DNA of 64,000 nt. Origin: Bordetella genomosp. 11 (GTDB lineage: Bacteria > Pseudomonadota > Gammaproteobacteria > Burkholderiales > Burkholderiaceae_B). The stretch covers positions 4,154,001-4,218,000 of the forward strand of contig NZ_NEVS01000004.1 in assembly GCF_002261215.1 (NCBI RefSeq), given 5' to 3'. A program made the position numbers and the translations under genes. Below, piece by piece: positions 31,654-40,183 of the stretch (positions are counted from its first letter, which is position 1; every line of letters begins with the position of its first letter). The notes under the pieces were generated by a model. The model made no database searches, was not told the origin of the DNA, and was given only the letters and a program-made list of their open reading frames with translations.

Positions 31654-32472
31654 ATGATGAAGATCTCTTTGATTCAAATGAACTCCGTGCGCGACAAGGC
31701 CAGGAACCTGCGCGATGCGGACCGGCTGGCGCGTCAGGCCGTCGAACAGGACGGCCCGCGGCTGGTCGTATTCCCCGAGCATTTCGATTGGGCGGGCGGT
31801 ACGCCGGCGGACAAGGTGGCGGCCGGCGAGGACGAGCGCGAAGGCCCGGCCTATCGGATGTGCCGGAAGCTGGCACAAGACTGCAGCATCTACGTGCACA
31901 GCGGAAGCTTCTACGAAAGGACCGCCGATGGCGACAAGGTTTACAACACCTCCGTCGTCTTCGATCCGCAGGGCCGCGAGATCGCCCGCTACCGGAAAAT
32001 CCACCTGTTCGACATTCATACCCCGGATGGCCTGCGTTATGGAGAGTCGGACGCGGTCGCTCCCGGAAGCGCCACGACCGTCGTGGAAATCGAGGGCCTG
32101 AAGTTCGGCCTCGCAATCTGCTACGACATCCGGTTCCCCGAGCTATTCCAGCAGCTCGTCAGGGATGGGGCGGAGGTCCTCGTTCTTCCGGCCGCCTTCA
32201 CGATGCAGACGGGCAAGGATCATTGGGAAGTGCTGTGCAGGGCGCGCGCGATCGAGAACCAGTGCTACTTCCTCGCGGCGGCGCAATTCGGTCCATTCGA
32301 GCACCCGGAAGGAAAGCGGTTCACGTACGGGCATTCCCTGGTTTGCGATCCTTGGGGACATGTCATCGCGAAGGCTTCGGATGCCGTGGGGTTCGTATCG
32401 GCGCGCCTCGATCCGCAAAGAATCATGGAAACACGCGAGCAGATTCCGCTTGCGTCCCACAAGGTGCTCTGA
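31654..32472 (+). CDS. Carbon-nitrogen hydrolase (nitrilase superfamily)
   Basis: A 272-residue amidase/nitrilase-fold enzyme. The catalytic triad is complete: Glu42 (LVVFPEHFDWAG), Lys115 (ARYRKIHLFD) and Cys156 (GLAICYDIRFPELF). The sequence resembles the Nit/omega-amidase branch, which hydrolyses dicarboxylic monoamides, more than true nitrilases. The start may be either of two adjacent ATG codons (31654 or 31657) after AGGTGA. The stop is followed at once by the RraA-like start, so the two are co-translated. Confidence 0.93.
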   Translation: MMKISLIQMNSVRDKARNLRDADRLARQAVEQDGPRLVVFPEHFDWAGGTPADKVAAGEDEREGPAYRMCRKLAQDCSIYVHSGSFYERTADGDKVYNTSVVFDPQGREIARYRKIHLFDIHTPDGLRYGESDAVAPGSATTVVEIEGLKFGLAICYDIRFPELFQQLVRDGAEVLVLPAAFTMQTGKDHWEVLCRARAIENQCYFLAAAQFGPFEHPEGKRFTYGHSLVCDPWGHVIAKASDAVGFVSARLDPQRIMETREQIPLASHKVL

Positions 32473-32473
32473 C

Positions 32474-33139
32474 ATGAAGAAATTCATCATCGGCGAGATG
32501 CCGGCACCGATATCGCCCGAGGTCGCGAACCGTCTCGCCGGCGTGGAAACGGCAACGGTCGGCCACATCCGGCACTGGGGATTCATGGATCCCGGTATTC
32601 GCGCATTGGGGACGCCGCGGCGCTTGACCGGGACCGCGGTCACGCTGGCGCTGCCGTCCCAAGACTCTACCTTGCTGCACCACGCCCTTGGAATGATCCA
32701 ACCCGGCCACATTATCGTCATCGACCGGCTTGGCGACCAGAAGCATGCATGCTGGGGAGGCGGCGTCACCAACGCCGCGAAAGCGTCAGGCGCGACGGCC
32801 GCGATTGTCGATGGCATGTGCACGGACCCGCATGAAATCGAAGACCTGGGATTTCCCGTGTGGTGCCGGGGGGTCTCCGCCATCACCACCCGCATCTATG
32901 GCCTGGGCGGAATGCTCAACCGGCCGGTTTCTTGTGGCGGCGTGGTCGTGAGCCCGGGCGATATTGTCATCTGCGACGAGAACGGCGTACTTGTCCTGCC
33001 ACCGGAAGACGTGGACGAAGTAGCCGCCTGGGCAACGGCAAAACAAGCGCGTGGCGAAGAAAACCGCAGGCTGGTGGAAAACGGCGCGAAGCTGGGCGAC
33101 CTTTCAGGCGCTTCCGCGATGGTTCTCCAGGATGCCTGA
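32474..33139 (+). CDS. RraA-like / HMG-CHA aldolase family protein with altered active site
   Basis: A 221-residue member of the RraA/4-hydroxy-4-methyl-2-oxoglutarate aldolase fold (formerly annotated MenG). Typical elements are ETATVGHIRHWGFMDPGIRA, VIDRLGDQKHACWGGGVTNA, and VDGMCTDPHEIEDLGFPVW followed by CRGVS. In functional aldolases the equivalent stretch is VDGxxRD, with an Arg for substrate and an Asp. Here the Arg is Thr while the Asp is kept, so aldolase activity is doubtful. ATG 32474 begins one base after the hydrolase stop. Confidence 0.85.
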   Translation: MKKFIIGEMPAPISPEVANRLAGVETATVGHIRHWGFMDPGIRALGTPRRLTGTAVTLALPSQDSTLLHHALGMIQPGHIIVIDRLGDQKHACWGGGVTNAAKASGATAAIVDGMCTDPHEIEDLGFPVWCRGVSAITTRIYGLGGMLNRPVSCGGVVVSPGDIVICDENGVLVLPPEDVDEVAAWATAKQARGEENRRLVENGAKLGDLSGASAMVLQDA

Positions 33140-33193
33140 ATCACGCACTCACCGACCCGGCTCCTTCGTCCAAGACTTTCAACAGGCGACCCA

Positions 33194-34168
33194 ATGAAAA
33201 TCCTGAACCGACTCTCCGCCGCCGCGCTCGCCATCGGGCTGGCTTTCAATGCGCAGGCTGAATGGCCAGTACGCCCTATAAAAATCGTCGTGCCGTTTCC
33301 GCCTGGAAACGCGTCGGACGTCGCGATGCGCATCGTCGGAGAGAAACTGTCGGGCGAGCTGGGACAGCCGGTCGTGGTGGAGAACCGCACCGGCGCTGGC
33401 GGTGTCATCGGTACCGCGTACGGCGCGAAGCAGCCGGCGGATGGCTACACGATCTCAATGGGCTCCACCGGGCCACTGGCCATTGCCCCGGCGCTTCGGG
33501 CGGCCACCGTGCCGTATAGCCCGGAAAAAGACTTCGTGGCCGTCGGCGCGATCGCCTGGGCCCCGCAGGTTCTGGTGGTCAGAAAGGATATCCCCGTCAA
33601 GGACTTCAAGGAATTCCTGGCCTATGCCAAGCGGCCCGGGACGCTGCTGCGCTACGGTAGCGCCGGCAACGGAACGACGGGACATCTGGTGGTTTCCCAG
33701 CTGCTCCGGCAGACAGGGATCAAGGCGGACCACATTCCGTATCAAGGCGGCGGAAAGGCGCTGGTCGATCTGATGGGCGGTCAACTCGACTTCATGTCCG
33801 ACAATGTTCCGATTGTCCAGGCGCCGCTGAACAGTGGCCAGATCAGGGCGATAGGAGTCGCTTCGAGCGAAAGAATGCCCCTGATGCCGAACATCCCCAC
33901 GCTGAAAGAACAAGGCGTCGAGAACTTCGATTTGCAAGGCTGGATCCTGCTGATTGTTCCGGCGGGAACGCCTGAACCGGTTGTCCGCCGATTAGGCGAT
34001 GCAACCGATGCCATTATGAAGATGACGGATGTGCGCAGGCGGCTGAACGATCTGGGCCTGGTGCCCATGGACATGCCGCGCGAAAAGCTGGCTGGATTCA
34101 TCCAGGCTGAATCGCGGAAGTGGCAGGACGTAGTGCGCCAGTCTGGCGCGGCCGATACCGTTAGATAA
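33194..34168 (+). CDS. Bug/TctC-family periplasmic solute-binding protein
   Basis: A 324-residue exported binding protein of the tripartite tricarboxylate transporter family. The signal peptide is RLSAAALAIGLAFNAQA. The mature protein starts EWPVRPIKIVVPFPPGN and has the family's GAGGVIGTAYGAKQPADGYT and DHIPYQGGGKALVDLMGGQL segments that line the carboxylate-binding cleft. No TctA/TctB membrane genes are nearby, as is common for Bug proteins in Bordetella. It probably binds the cluster's carboxylate or amide substrate. Confidence 0.94.
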   Translation: MKILNRLSAAALAIGLAFNAQAEWPVRPIKIVVPFPPGNASDVAMRIVGEKLSGELGQPVVVENRTGAGGVIGTAYGAKQPADGYTISMGSTGPLAIAPALRAATVPYSPEKDFVAVGAIAWAPQVLVVRKDIPVKDFKEFLAYAKRPGTLLRYGSAGNGTTGHLVVSQLLRQTGIKADHIPYQGGGKALVDLMGGQLDFMSDNVPIVQAPLNSGQIRAIGVASSERMPLMPNIPTLKEQGVENFDLQGWILLIVPAGTPEPVVRRLGDATDAIMKMTDVRRRLNDLGLVPMDMPREKLAGFIQAESRKWQDVVRQSGAADTVR

Positions 34169-34182
34169 CGGGACCAACGATA

Positions 34183-35520
34183 ATGCATTCATCGAATGTG
34201 GCCGCCCAGCTGGTATCGCATGTCGCCGGATTTCGAGATGGCGCCTGGGATCGGCTCGTAAAACGGCGAGCCGAGCTTTGCCTTCTCGATAGCCTCGGAT
34301 GCTTCTCTGCCGGTCGTTCGTTGCAGCACTATGCCCTCTGCGCGAATGTGGCAAGGCAGTTATTCGGAGCGGCTTCGGATGGCTCCCGGCCGTCGCCATT
34401 TCTGATGGCCTATCTTTATGGCCAGGCTGCGAATGCCCTGGACTACGACGACACGCTGCTTGGCCATCCCGGCGCTCCCGTCATCGGTGCCGTGTTGGCG
34501 GCCGGCGCGCGCGGGAATCTCCCCGTGGACCGGCTTTTGCGTGGAATGGCCGCGGGATACGAGGTTCACGGGATCCTCGCCGCCGCGGCTACTCCCTCGC
34601 GCGAGCGCGCGGCGCAGGTGCGCTCCGTGGGTGTGTGGGACACGGTGGCGGCCAGTATCGGCGCGGGTATCGCACTGGGCCTGGAAGACGGCATCCTGCA
34701 GCGTGCCATCGGGATCGCCGTCCCGCATTCGCTCCTGCCCTACACGGCGAAATGGTATGAGCGTCCAGTGCCGGGAATGAAGAACAATTTCGGATGGGCG
34801 GCCGCGGGCGCGGTTCTCTCGATCGACCTGGCCCTGGCAGGGCAAACAGGCATTACGAATGCGCTCGACGGCGACGCCGGCATGTGGCGAATGGCCGGTT
34901 CCGACCGCTGGGAATTTGTGCGGCATCAGGGCGGCAAACCCGCGATGCTGCGAGTGGCCTTCAAGCCCTTCCCGGTTTGCTGGCATATGCAGGAGTACCT
35001 GAAGACCTTCTCGAACATGCTGGCATCCATGCCGGCGGACGAGCAGATCGCCGGCATCACCCTCGCGGGTCCGCAGGAGATCGAGAAGTTCTGCCGCGCG
35101 GAGATCCTGGGCTCGGCGGACATCGCGTTCAGCTTGCCCGCGGCGTTCAGCCTGATGATCTCGCGGATCGCCCCAGGCCCTGCCTGGGATTCATTCGATG
35201 ACCGGGCAGACGCGCTTCGCTTCAGAGCATTGTTCCGCCATCAGCGCTCGGAGGACAGAACCCTCTCTTTGCGTATGCGCAGCGGCCTGGATCTTACCGC
35301 TACCGTCGATACCAGCGATTCTTCAGATCCCGCGCCATGGGGCTTGAACGAGGACGGTGTTCTGGAGAAGCATCGGCGCCTCGCCGATACGGACTTGCAG
35401 CTTGCTGCCGCGGCATTGCTGGACGCGAACCAGTCCGGCGGGGAAGCGATGAACCGGTTCTATGCCGTGCTGGAGTGCATGACGGCCAAGGCATCCAACG
35501 GTGGCCGCACCGAGGCTTAG
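34183..35520 (+). CDS. MmgE/PrpD family protein
   Basis: A 445-residue member of the 2-methylcitrate dehydratase/aconitate decarboxylase-like fold. The N-terminal all-helical domain has AYLYGQAANALDYDDTLLGH with the characteristic DYDD, then HPGAPVIGAVLAAGARG and YEVHGILAAA. The segment AFKPFPVCWHMQEYL corresponds to the family's KPYPxC active-site region. Start ATG 34183 follows the Bug gene by 14 bases, so it belongs to the same operon. Many such genes sit beside Bug proteins; the actual dehydratase or isomerase substrate is unknown. Confidence 0.9.
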   Translation: MHSSNVAAQLVSHVAGFRDGAWDRLVKRRAELCLLDSLGCFSAGRSLQHYALCANVARQLFGAASDGSRPSPFLMAYLYGQAANALDYDDTLLGHPGAPVIGAVLAAGARGNLPVDRLLRGMAAGYEVHGILAAAATPSRERAAQVRSVGVWDTVAASIGAGIALGLEDGILQRAIGIAVPHSLLPYTAKWYERPVPGMKNNFGWAAAGAVLSIDLALAGQTGITNALDGDAGMWRMAGSDRWEFVRHQGGKPAMLRVAFKPFPVCWHMQEYLKTFSNMLASMPADEQIAGITLAGPQEIEKFCRAEILGSADIAFSLPAAFSLMISRIAPGPAWDSFDDRADALRFRALFRHQRSEDRTLSLRMRSGLDLTATVDTSDSSDPAPWGLNEDGVLEKHRRLADTDLQLAAAALLDANQSGGEAMNRFYAVLECMTAKASNGGRTEA

Positions 35521-35543
35521 CACAATCGAAACCAGATGCAACA

Positions 35544-35549
35544 TATAAT
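35544..35549 (+). promoter_or_regulatory. Candidate -10 box upstream of the GGDEF gene
   Basis: A perfect TATAAT lies 105 bases before the proposed start of the cyclase gene and after the end of the preceding gene. No good -35 sits at the right distance, so this could be an extended or activator-dependent promoter, or chance. Confidence 0.3.
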
Positions 35550-35654
35550 GGAAAATCCCGGGCAGAACGAGTACCACCCAAGCTTCTTTGCCACCGGCTA
35601 GACAAGTCATCGGGAAGTGCTTCGATAGCCGGCGACTTGCCGTCTTATCCGGAA

Positions 35655-36992
35655 ATGACGAATAAAGTACCGGACTTCCCCGCGTCCTTCGTGGATCTTT
35701 TGCTCGATGCCGTCCTCCTGGTCGATGTGGACGGACGTATCGTCTATGTGAATGCCGCATGCGAACGCATCTTCGGTTACTCCCCCGAAGAGCTTATCGG
35801 CCAATCCATGATCGACCATGTCGTGCCCGAAGACCGCGCAAGGACCCTTGAAGAGGCGAAGCGGGTCATGGCCGGGCATCCGCGGGTCGGTTTCGAGAAC
35901 CGATATATCCGGAAGGACGGCCGCCACGTCCATATCATGTGGTCTGCCCGCTGGTCGGAAACCGACCGATTGCGCGTCGGTGTCGCAAGAGACGTCACGG
36001 CGAACAAACAGGCGGAAGAGCTGCAGGCGGCGACCTATGCGGTATCCGAAGCGGCGCACGCCGCGACGGATCTGGCGACCCTGTTTCGGGAAATCAGCCA
36101 GATCATCGGAAAACTGGTTCCGCTGGCCGGATTGGCGGTTGCCACGTACAAGCCCGGCACGAAGCAGCTTTGCATATCCTACGAAAAGGACTTCCCCGGA
36201 TTGCCGCCGGAGATTCAGGAACAGTTCCTGAATCGGTGCTGCACCGACATCGTTCGGAATGGCAACCCCAGCATCCTGCCGGATGAAGATCGACCCGGCA
36301 GGCCGGCCGGAGAAACGGTCGGCGCCGATCAAGCCTATCTGGTGATGCCGCTCGTGACGCGGAAAGAAGCGATCGGAGCCTTGATACTGACGAGCCGCAC
36401 CGGCTATTCCGACAAGGATAAGAAACTTCTGCATTTCGTCTCGGCCCAGATCGCCACCGCGATCGAGCGCAAGCGCTTGATCGATGAGCTGGCATACTCC
36501 GCGCGATACGACGAGCTGACCGGCCTGCCGAACAGGCGTCTCTTCTACGACCGGATGAAGTCGGCGCTGGCGCGATCCCGCCGCAGGCAAAGCCGCGGCG
36601 CGGTGCTTTTCATCGACATCGACGGATTCAAGCGGGTCAACGATTCTTTCGGCCATGCGACCGGAGACCTGTTATTGAAGAAAGTCGCGCTGCGATTGAA
36701 GCAATGCGTGCGGGAGGACGATACGGTGGCCAGGCTGGGCGGGGATGAATTCGTCGTATTGGTCGAGGACATCGCCGCCGCGTCGGACACGCAGGCGATC
36801 GCGGACAAGATCCGGAACGCCATCGCCACGCCCATCACGGTCGACGAGGCCGAGTTGCGGGTGGTCGCAAGTATCGGCACCGCGGTTTATCCAGAGCACG
36901 GCATGATGCCGGAACAGCTGGTCAGGCGTGCCGACGAAGCCATGTATCTCGATAAGAAATCCCGGATTACCGGCACCTCGCGCGACGCCTGA
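35655..36992 (+). CDS. Diguanylate cyclase with PAS and GAF-like sensor domains
   Basis: A 445-residue soluble cyclase making cyclic di-GMP. The N-terminal PAS domain reads LLLDAVLLVDVDGRIVYVNA to GVARDVTANKQ. The middle, about residues 130-275, fits a GAF-like sensor. The C-terminal GGDEF domain has DELTGLPNRRLFYDRM and an intact active site LGGDEFVV (GGDEF 362-366). A product-inhibition site RxxD (REDD, 353-356) lies exactly five residues upstream. No transmembrane segment is seen, so the stimulus is intracellular. ATG 35655 has a weak ribosome site; the frame is open upstream but without family sequence. Confidence 0.92.
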   Translation: MTNKVPDFPASFVDLLLDAVLLVDVDGRIVYVNAACERIFGYSPEELIGQSMIDHVVPEDRARTLEEAKRVMAGHPRVGFENRYIRKDGRHVHIMWSARWSETDRLRVGVARDVTANKQAEELQAATYAVSEAAHAATDLATLFREISQIIGKLVPLAGLAVATYKPGTKQLCISYEKDFPGLPPEIQEQFLNRCCTDIVRNGNPSILPDEDRPGRPAGETVGADQAYLVMPLVTRKEAIGALILTSRTGYSDKDKKLLHFVSAQIATAIERKRLIDELAYSARYDELTGLPNRRLFYDRMKSALARSRRRQSRGAVLFIDIDGFKRVNDSFGHATGDLLLKKVALRLKQCVREDDTVARLGGDEFVVLVEDIAAASDTQAIADKIRNAIATPITVDEAELRVVASIGTAVYPEHGMMPEQLVRRADEAMYLDKKSRITGTSRDA

Positions 36993-37010
36993 GGTTCCGC
37001 GTCCATCGGA

Positions 37011-37991
37011 TCACCCGGTCCTGGCCGGCGCGGCGGTATCCGCGCCAGGCTCGCGCCACCGCACCTCCCCACTCAGCCAGCAGCCCGCGGCGTCTTCGCG
37101 GGCCCTCAGGTGGATGGCCGACGGCGCGCCCATTGCGACACCTTGCCGCACCGTATAGACGCCGTCGCGAGGCACCTGGTCCTGCTGGCGCAGATAACCC
37201 CACAGCGCCGCGGCGGCGATGCCGGTGGCGGCATCTTCGGGATAGCCCGACGCTTTCGGGAACTGACGGGCCCAGGCGCCATCCTTGCCCTGCACATAGG
37301 GATAGAGTCCGGTGGAGCCGATGCTTTCGCACAAGTCGCGGATGGCGCCGAAATCGGGCTCGAGCGCGTCCAGCGTCGCGGCGTCGGGCAATCGAATCAG
37401 GGTCTTTACCCGACTGGTGCCGGCGTTGACCGCGTGCAGCCCCGGGGTTCCGCGCGCAATGCCCAGGACGCCGCAGATGGCATCCAGATGATCCGCGCGC
37501 AGGGCCGCGACCGTCGCGCCGGGCTGGGACACCCATGCCCACCCGCGCGCATCGTCCCAAACGACATCCACCGCGCCGCTCAAGGTCTGCACGCGTGCCG
37601 TTCGCGCGGTCCAGCGCCCCCACTGCCGCAACGCCCACAAAGTACCGACCGTGGCGTGGCCGCACATTTCCATTTCGTGATCGGGGACAAAGAAGCGAAG
37701 CCGCCATGCCTGCTCGCCGGCGCCTTGCGCCGGCAGTACGAACGCGGACTCGTGGCCATATCGCGCGGCCAGGGCCTGCATCCCGGCGGACGTCATTCGA
37801 GCGGCGTCCAGCACGAGCGGCACGGGGTTGCCCCCGCGTTTGCCGGCGCGGGAATCGATGAAGACATCGAGCAGGATTGCCTGGCCGGCGAGCGGTTCGG
37901 CAGGCGGCTTTGCGTGCGGCCGGTATGCGGCATCCGCGGCGAGCGGGCTCGGCCCCGGCGCTTGCCGGGATTGGCGATCTGAATCAATCAA
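37011..37991 (-). CDS. PhzF-family isomerase/epimerase
   Basis: A PhzF-fold protein of about 326 residues. The N-terminal half has the signature VFIDSRAGKRGGNPVPLVLD, the catalytic Glu in YGHESAFVLP and HEMEMCGHATVGTLWALR. The C-terminal half has SGYPEDAATGIAAAALWGYL. The family includes the phenazine isomerase, but most members have unknown small-molecule substrates; no phenazine genes are nearby. The start is uncertain. TTG 37991 overlaps the Bug stop by 8 bases and suits the family length, while an in-frame ATG at 38039 would extend into the Bug gene. It converges with the cyclase gene 18 bases away. Confidence 0.87.
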   Translation of the reverse strand: MIDSDRQSRQAPGPSPLAADAAYRPHAKPPAEPLAGQAILLDVFIDSRAGKRGGNPVPLVLDAARMTSAGMQALAARYGHESAFVLPAQGAGEQAWRLRFFVPDHEMEMCGHATVGTLWALRQWGRWTARTARVQTLSGAVDVVWDDARGWAWVSQPGATVAALRADHLDAICGVLGIARGTPGLHAVNAGTSRVKTLIRLPDAATLDALEPDFGAIRDLCESIGSTGLYPYVQGKDGAWARQFPKASGYPEDAATGIAAAALWGYLRQQDQVPRDGVYTVRQGVAMGAPSAIHLRAREDAAGCWLSGEVRWREPGADTAAPARTG

Positions 37992-38949
37992 GCTGTGCCC
38001 CCACGGAACGGGCGATATCGCCCCAGTACGGTGTGTCATGGGCGACGGCCCGCGCCAGTGCCTCTGGCGTGTCGGGGCGGACGTCCACCCCCTTGGATGC
38101 CAGGTCCGCGGCGACGGCGGGGTCCCGCAGGACGGCATCGAGCGCGGCGTTCATGCGCGTGACGATGTCCGCCGGCGTGCCTTTGGGAAACGCCAGGCCG
38201 TACCAGAGCTGTTGCGTATAGGCCGGCAAACCCTGCTGCGCGAAGGTCGGGACGCCGGGCAATATCGGCGTCGCCCCGGTCGTCGCCACGGCGACCAGCT
38301 TGCCACCGCGGACAAATGGCGCCAGGCCGACGGGATTGTCGAACATGATGTCCACCTGCCCACCGATCAGGTCCGTATAGGCCGGCGCGGCCCCTCGATA
38401 GGGGACGTGCGTCATCTGCACGCCCTGATCGCGGCGGAAGATTTCGCCCAGCAGGTGCGACACGGTGCCGACGCCCACCGACGCAAAGGTACTTTGGCCG
38501 CGCGCCTTCAGCACTTGGGCAAGCTCGGCCACGGAGCGCGCCTTCAAGGCCGGATTGGCGACCAGCACGTACGGCGACGTCCCGATGAACCCGACATAGG
38601 AAAAGTCCCGCGCCGGATCGTAAGGAAGGTTCTTGTACAGGCTGGGACTGACCGCGTGCGTACTGGTGGTCACCGCCAGCGCCGTGTAGCCATCGGGCTG
38701 TGCGCGCGCCGCCTGGGCAGAGCCGATGGTGCCGCCGGCGCCGCCCAGGTTGTTGATGATGATGGTCTGGGCCAGTTTGCTGCTCAATGCCGGTTGCAGC
38801 GAGCGTATGACCAGATCGGTTCCCCCGCCGGCCGGGAAAGGAACAATGATGGTGATCGGTTTTTGAGGCCAGGCCGGCTGTGCATTACCGGCGCCCGGCA
38901 TGGCAACCAGCGCCAATGAGGCCAGCACTAACGAAGTCACTCGGAACAT
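37984..38949 (-). CDS. Bug/TctC-family periplasmic solute-binding protein
   Basis: A 321-residue exported binding protein. ATG 38949 has an AGGAGAG Shine-Dalgarno and opens a signal peptide (VTSLVLASLALVAMPGAGNA). The mature N-terminus QPAWPQKPITIIVPFPAGGG and the pocket loops GGAGGTIGSAQAARAQPDGY and THVPYRGAAPAYTDLIGGQV are typical. It is transcribed with the PhzF gene, which overlaps its 3' end, and is divergent from an AraC regulator that probably controls both. Confidence 0.93.
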   Translation of the reverse strand: MFRVTSLVLASLALVAMPGAGNAQPAWPQKPITIIVPFPAGGGTDLVIRSLQPALSSKLAQTIIINNLGGAGGTIGSAQAARAQPDGYTALAVTTSTHAVSPSLYKNLPYDPARDFSYVGFIGTSPYVLVANPALKARSVAELAQVLKARGQSTFASVGVGTVSHLLGEIFRRDQGVQMTHVPYRGAAPAYTDLIGGQVDIMFDNPVGLAPFVRGGKLVAVATTGATPILPGVPTFAQQGLPAYTQQLWYGLAFPKGTPADIVTRMNAALDAVLRDPAVAADLASKGVDVRPDTPEALARAVAHDTPYWGDIARSVGAQLD

Positions 38950-39145
38950 GGGAAGGCTCTCCTGAAAGATTGGGGCCATCCTATGTGCGGGCCGGGGCTG
39001 CCGCAAAACCCATACGCGACAACTTCCGATCCAAAATGCGACAGCGCGGCGAACACGCGGGTAAATGCCTAGCCGGCCCGGCGACCGGTTTGGCGGCGGT
39101 GCGGCTTAAGATAGCAGCAAGGTAATGGGCGTCCGGAGCCATTCC

Positions 39146-39973
39146 ATGTCCTGCAATATCCCTCTTTCCTCCAAACTGGACCTGATCGCCCGCGACGGCT
39201 ACGCGCTGGCGGCCAGCCGCCAGCCGCGCTATGCCTTTTGCTGGCATGCGCACGACTGCGCCATGTTGCTCTGGCCGCGCAAAGGCGCACTGGACAGCGC
39301 GTGGGAGATCGGCGGCGCGCGACAGCATGGCCGCTTCACCCGGGGCCGGGCTTTGCTATTGCCGGCCTACGTGGCGCACAGCACGCGCTCGGATAGCGCC
39401 ACACAGCAGCACGGAGAACTGTATTTGGCGCCCGAGTTATTGCGGGACTGCGAAGCACGGGGAGCATTGCAGGTGGATGGCGCCGCCCAGGCCATGCTGG
39501 ATGCCCTATGGGCGCCCGCCCTGGCTTCCCGGGCGCAGCCGGGCCTGGTCCGTGCGCTGGTCGAACAACTGGCCGATAGCCGTCCGGCGGGCCCGATGCC
39601 GGAATCCCCTCTGATCTTGGCGCAGCGGTGGCTGAATCTGCTGGATCTGGCTCTGCGTGAAGGCCGGCCGCTGCCCGCCGTGGCCGAATCGGCCGCTTGG
39701 CTCGGCGTATCGATACGGACATTGCAGCGGGCCTGCTTGCACACTTATGGGCATGCGCCCGTCACCCTGCGGCGCATATGCGTTGCGCGCGCGGCCAGGC
39801 GCAAGATTTCCATGGGTGAATCGCCCGCTCGTGTAAGCGCCGAATTGGGATTCGCCAACAGCGGCCATCTGGGGCGGCTGCTGAAGGCTATCCCGGCATC
39901 CCATGCATATTCGATCAACGGGATGGCGACCGTTGCCCGCTCCGCCCGGAACTCCGGTAACAAAAGAAGATAA
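39146..39973 (+). CDS. AraC-family transcriptional regulator
   Basis: A 275-residue AraC regulator. The N-terminal cupin-like sensing part includes HAHDCAMLLWPRKGALDSAW and the typical RGRALLLPAYVAHSTRSD. The C-terminal double helix-turn-helix includes AESAAWLGVSIRTLQRACLH and PARVSAELGFANSGHLGRLL. ATG 39146 has GGAG at good spacing; an in-frame ATG at 39125 is also possible. It is divergently arranged to the Bug-PhzF pair across a 175-base gap. Confidence 0.9.
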   Translation: MSCNIPLSSKLDLIARDGYALAASRQPRYAFCWHAHDCAMLLWPRKGALDSAWEIGGARQHGRFTRGRALLLPAYVAHSTRSDSATQQHGELYLAPELLRDCEARGALQVDGAAQAMLDALWAPALASRAQPGLVRALVEQLADSRPAGPMPESPLILAQRWLNLLDLALREGRPLPAVAESAAWLGVSIRTLQRACLHTYGHAPVTLRRICVARAARRKISMGESPARVSAELGFANSGHLGRLLKAIPASHAYSINGMATVARSARNSGNKRR

Positions 39974-40042
39974 GCGTTATGGCGAGGAACCCCGTATGCT
40001 GGACTGTGCACCGCGCACATCGCACATTCAGGGAGTTCCATC

Positions 40043-40183
40043 ATGGCCAAAGGTCAACTACGCGGCAATAAAGAAGCAAAAAAGCCCAAGCAGCCGCCCA
40101 AAGCTCCCCCCATTCCGGTATCCGGCTCTGGCATGTCAACCTCCAAAGGAGGATCGCAGCCATCGGAGTCCAAGCGAAAATAA
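40043..40183 (+). CDS. Small basic Lys/Pro-rich protein
   Basis: A 46-residue protein, MAKGQLRGNKEAKKPKQPPK then a Ser/Gly-rich tail ending ESKRK. ATG 40043 follows a GGGAG Shine-Dalgarno. Similar short MAKGQLRxNKExKKPK proteins are widespread in proteobacteria with no known role; it is probably disordered. Its TAA stop overlaps an in-frame ATA that may be the start of the glucan synthase gene. A perfect AAAGGAGG lies inside its 3' part (40145-40152), so it may be translationally linked to the next gene. Confidence 0.7.
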   Translation: MAKGQLRGNKEAKKPKQPPKAPPIPVSGSGMSTSKGGSQPSESKRK

